Part shown: one piece after another, positions 6,643 to 8,904 of the stretch | Position numbering within the stretch: the first letter of the stretch is position 1 | How the letters are laid out: each line of letters opens with the position of its first letter | From: JAQIBY01 sp034658655 | GTDB taxonomy: Bacteria > Bacteroidota > Bacteroidia > Bacteroidales > ML635J-15 | DNA length: 8,904 nt | NCBI GenBank assembly: GCA_034658655.1 | Contig: JAYEFQ010000144.1 | Coordinates: 1-8,904 of the forward strand | Direction: 5' to 3' | The notes under the pieces: model-generated | Told to the model about the DNA's origin: nothing | The model's database searches: none | The model's input: the letters and a program-made list of their open reading frames with translations, nothing else | Made by a program: the position numbers and the translations under genes

Positions 6643-7515
6643 TTACTCCATCACAAATGGATATTCTACGTCGTTAATAGTTGCTATTGCCTGATGGTCG
6701 CATGTACCATCGCCATAATTGATTGTAATGGTGGGGAAGTCTTCAATATCAAGATCAAGTAATCCGGCACGCACCCATTTGCATTCTACCAAAACATCCA
6801 AAGGATCAGCTACATGCACATTCAATTGGTACTCAATGCTATCAGAGCTTACCCCAGACTGATTACCGGTAATTAAATAATTATCATCCCACGGATTAAG
6901 CAGAGTCTCCTCTCCTGCTATCCATTCACGCTCCGTGCTTTCTTCATAATAAATGTGCTTATTATCAGGAGTTGTAATGTGTCCATCGTTCACAATCAGA
7001 CTGTAGGTGAGATTTCCTGCAGTATTTTCACCATTATTTGTGCAAATACGCGTCCCATCCACTTTGTGATCGTTCTGATAAAAATCCTCGAAAGTTGTGG
7101 TTAATTCAGAACCTGAATTTCTATAAAAATCAGTTGCAACAATATTGATAATTCCACGTCGATTACGTCCGTCTTCGCACAACATATTCGTTGGTCCGTA
7201 ATCAACACGAATGGTTTTGGGCCAAGTTTCCAAATCGAAAGGCGTAATACTGATTTCAGGATATGCCCCATCTTTAACCGCTTTATTACCCTTGTTATTT
7301 TCCAAACTATCGTCTGAAACACGGGCTGCATTATCGGCTTCATCGGTTGCTTCAGCAAACATATTTTGCGCCATGGCATAGTCACTAATTACCTGCAAAG
7401 CTTGCTCGTTAGTAATTTGTGTATCATTCTGATCATCATCCTTTTCACAGGCGGAAAACATAAATGCAGCAAGAGAGAATGCGATAAAATAAACAAATAG
7501 TAATTTAAATTTCAT
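6643..7515 (-). CDS. Secreted lipoprotein of unknown function, probably surface-exposed
   Basis: This is a 290-residue lipoprotein. The ATG at 7515 is chosen; the frame extends only to a TTG three codons upstream. The signal peptide is MKFK plus a hydrophobic run (5-20) and lipobox FSAC ending at Cys23. The following EKDDD resembles the K-(D/E)-rich lipoprotein export signal described for surface lipoproteins of Bacteroidota. After an acidic, low-complexity linker (about 24-83), the globular part begins near YPEISITP (85-92) and looks all-beta. Repeated features are VDYG...C-E-D-G-R (104-117) and, near the end, INYGDGTCDHQA. The mature part has four further cysteines (113, 158, 245, 272). The pattern is familiar from many Bacteroidota hypothetical lipoproteins, but I know no function. 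A good -7 promoter element lies just upstream, so it is probably transcribed on its own. Confidence 0.88.
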   Translation of the reverse strand: MKFKLLFVYFIAFSLAAFMFSACEKDDDQNDTQITNEQALQVISDYAMAQNMFAEATDEADNAARVSDDSLENNKGNKAVKDGAYPEISITPFDLETWPKTIRVDYGPTNMLCEDGRNRRGIINIVATDFYRNSGSELTTTFEDFYQNDHKVDGTRICTNNGENTAGNLTYSLIVNDGHITTPDNKHIYYEESTEREWIAGEETLLNPWDDNYLITGNQSGVSSDSIEYQLNVHVADPLDVLVECKWVRAGLLDLDIEDFPTITINYGDGTCDHQAIATINDVEYPFVME

Positions 7516-7537
7516 AGTATTCAATTTTTGGTTTGCT

Positions 7538-7545
7538 CAAATATA
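7538..7545 (-). promoter_or_regulatory. Candidate Bacteroidota -7 element for the lipoprotein gene
   Basis: On the minus strand TATATTTG matches the -7 consensus TAnnTTTG exactly and ends 22 bp before the ATG at 7515, giving a plausible short leader. No TTTG is present at the expected 19-21 bp spacing upstream; the nearest CAAA on the plus strand (7579-7582) is 33 bp away. The GC-rich palindrome starts about 50 bp further upstream, so it is outside this promoter core. Confidence 0.4.
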
Positions 7546-7591
7546 CAAATAAATTCTAGAATAATTAAAATTGATTTTCAAAGCAGATTCG

Positions 7592-7771
7592 TTTTTTTTG
7601 GGGCGCCTTTACTGCCTACGGCCTATAGCCGCAAGCTGCTCTGCGGTGTTTCCAATGCATTTCGCTTGAGCTTCCGCTGGTCGCTAAGCGAAAAGCGCAA
7701 ACACAACACATCGCAGCTTACGGGCTGTCGGCCTCCCGCAGGGCGCGGGCAATGTGCTTAAAATAAAAAAA
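7592..7771. repeat. GC-rich ~150-bp imperfect palindrome flanked by T8 and A7 tracts
   Basis: Positions 7600-7750 are about 62% G+C by hand count, far above the surrounding DNA, and form one long imperfect inverted repeat. Pairing blocks, in order: GCGCC 7603-7607 with 7742-7746; CTGC 7612-7615 with 7738-7741; GGCC 7620-7623 with 7730-7733; AGCC 7627-7630 with 7723-7726; AAGCTGC 7633-7639 with 7713-7719; GTGTTT 7646-7651 with 7699-7704; GC 7657-7658 with 7695-7696; TTTCGCTT 7660-7667 with 7686-7693; AGC 7669-7671 with 7683-7685. The loop is 7672-7682. Outside these lie T8 (7592-7599) and A7 (7765-7771), which also pair. The element fills most of the gap between the T9SS gene and the lipoprotein gene. 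It resembles a REP-like or miniature mobile element; no target-site duplication or transposase is visible. Its identity as a dispersed repeat is inferred, while the palindrome itself is directly seen. Confidence 0.8.
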
Positions 7772-7780
7772 TGTTAGAAA

Positions 7781-8904
7781 TTATTGTTTTTCAACTCGAT
7801 AGCTTTTTTCAAAATCTCCGCTAATTACTCGAATCACATACATTGCAGGCACTAGATTATCAAGTTGCAATATTTTATGCAAGCCTTCGCTTGGAGCAAA
7901 CAGTTTTTCTTGAATAATTTGCTTTCCTTCAATAGTGTAAAGTTCAAGAAGAAACGCTTCTTCAGGCAAATCACTTACCATTACATGCAATTCTGTTTTA
8001 AACGGATTTGGATACACCGTAAACATAGGATCAGGAACATCGGTACATGATAAATTAATTATATTGCTATACTCAAATGCTCCGTCAAAATCCACCTGTC
8101 TTAAACGGTAATATGCTTTAGGTAAAGGCTTTGTATCGTAAAACTCATAAGCTAATGGCTGATTACTGTCACCTGCACCATCAATCGTTCCAATAACATT
8201 AAAGCTTACCCCATCAATCGAGCGTTCAATAATAAACATCTCATTATTTTGTTCTGAAGCAGTTTCCCACTCCAGAGTTACAAAGTCGCCATGACATGTA
8301 CCTTCAAACAACACAAGTTCTACAGGCAACGGAGTATCTTTTGAACCTAAAGTAAACAATTCAGTATAGTTAAACGCATACCAGTTTGGAGGATTAAAAT
8401 AATCAGAATAAGGGGTGTCATCTGGCGACACAAGATTAGAAGCTACGCTACCACTCAAAGGCGTCCACCATTCCGAAGTGCTACCTTCTTCAACCCATTG
8501 ATATATTTCCAAATTTGCTTCAGTATGTCCATTCAGTTCAGCATCCCAATAATTCAATTTCACTTTATCATTTGCATCTAATTCACCAATATTTGGAATC
8601 TTATAATATCTTGCCACGCTAGAATTTCCAGTATATAAGCCACTACCTTGTTGCACTTGATGCCCACGCACAATGGTAATACTTCCCATATTAACATCCG
8701 TAGAGATTAACACTCCAAGGTTTGCAGGATTATAATCTGTCACAGCATTAATTGTACGAGTTGCTTGTATTGTTCCTGTGTTTGTGCTAATATTTCCAAC
8801 CTTAATTCGGTTGGTTTCGGTTTCATTCACGATAATACCAGCTGTACCAAGATCAACAGTTGCGTTTTGCAAATCTAATTGTCCGCTAGTCATTTTTAAT
8901 TGAT
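7781..8904 (-). CDS. C-terminal part of a T9SS-secreted surface protein (5' end outside window)
   Basis: The frame stays open to the right edge (373 complete codons visible), and the ATG at 8893 lies inside repeat-like sequence, so this is a 5'-truncated view of a longer protein. Visible residues 1-110 are strand-rich, with the N-E-T-E-T-N-R-I segment (26-33), as in large Bacteroidota surface or adhesin-like proteins. Residues 192-288 form an Ig/fibronectin III-like domain (LPVEL, then W-E-T-A-S-E-x-N-N, I-E-R-S-x-D-G, Y-Y-R-L-x-Q-V-D), with Cys203 and Cys286 placed where they could bridge its two ends. From about 293 to 373 is a type A T9SS sorting domain (VYPNPF at 296-301, a terminal strand MYVIRV, and a basic end SYRVEKQ). 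That domain directs export across the outer membrane and is normally removed. The function of the cargo is unknown. The palindromic element begins just after its stop. Confidence 0.9.
   Translation of the reverse strand, partial: QLKMTSGQLDLQNATVDLGTAGIIVNETETNRIKVGNISTNTGTIQATRTINAVTDYNPANLGVLISTDVNMGSITIVRGHQVQQGSGLYTGNSSVARYYKIPNIGELDANDKVKLNYWDAELNGHTEANLEIYQWVEEGSTSEWWTPLSGSVASNLVSPDDTPYSDYFNPPNWYAFNYTELFTLGSKDTPLPVELVLFEGTCHGDFVTLEWETASEQNNEMFIIERSIDGVSFNVIGTIDGAGDSNQPLAYEFYDTKPLPKAYYRLRQVDFDGAFEYSNIINLSCTDVPDPMFTVYPNPFKTELHVMVSDLPEEAFLLELYTIEGKQIIQEKLFAPSEGLHKILQLDNLVPAMYVIRVISGDFEKSYRVEKQ

Noticed and set aside
7528..7761. Rightward 77-codon open frame covering the GC-rich palindrome
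   Set aside because: It starts from TTG, has no recognisable domain, and its latter half is simply translated palindrome. Open frames through GC-rich repeats are common artefacts.

Overview
The window looks like chromosomal DNA from a member of the Bacteroidota. The evidence is a C-terminal type IX secretion (T9SS) sorting domain, lipoproteins with a Bacteroidota-style lipobox and acidic export signal, a DUF3822-rsmD gene pair, A-rich rather than Shine-Dalgarno-like sequence ahead of start codons, and sequences matching the Bacteroidota -7 promoter consensus TAnnTTTG. The DNA is AT-rich, apart from one GC-rich block near 7600-7750. Genus cannot be told from the sequence.

Layout, left to right. 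Positions 1-247 hold no convincing gene but do carry a short repeat with 10-bp spacing. A leftward block of five genes follows. In transcription order it has a small membrane-anchored protein of unknown function (5129-4494), a DUF3822 protein (4483-3653), the 16S rRNA methyltransferase RsmD (3653-3108), the glycerol-3-phosphate acyltransferase PlsY (3085-2465) and, after a 177-bp gap, an M13-family zinc metallopeptidase lipoprotein (2287-248). The first four genes are separated by 10, -1 and 22 bp and are probably one operon. An 80-bp AT-rich region separates them from a divergent RecD/Dda-like superfamily 1 DNA helicase (5210-6631). That helicase runs convergently, 11 bp away, into a leftward gene for a probably surface-exposed lipoprotein (7515-6643). 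The right end is the C-terminal part of a large T9SS-secreted surface protein (7781 to the window edge).

The leftward cluster mixes housekeeping functions: ribosome maturation, phospholipid synthesis and envelope proteolysis, plus two uncharacterised proteins. The right third encodes cell-surface proteins of unknown function.

The most unusual item is non-coding. Between the T9SS gene and the lipoprotein gene lies a GC-rich (about 62% by hand count), roughly 150-bp imperfect palindrome with nine collinear pairing blocks. It is flanked by a T8 tract on the left and an A7 tract on the right, a polarity opposite to that of an intrinsic terminator. It has the look of a dispersed palindromic repeat or miniature mobile element. 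A second, more speculative lead is that the two unknown genes upstream of rsmD resemble a pseudopilin-like protein and an actin-like (PilM/GspL-type) partner. No CRISPR array, tRNA, rRNA, transposase or recognisable defence system was seen.
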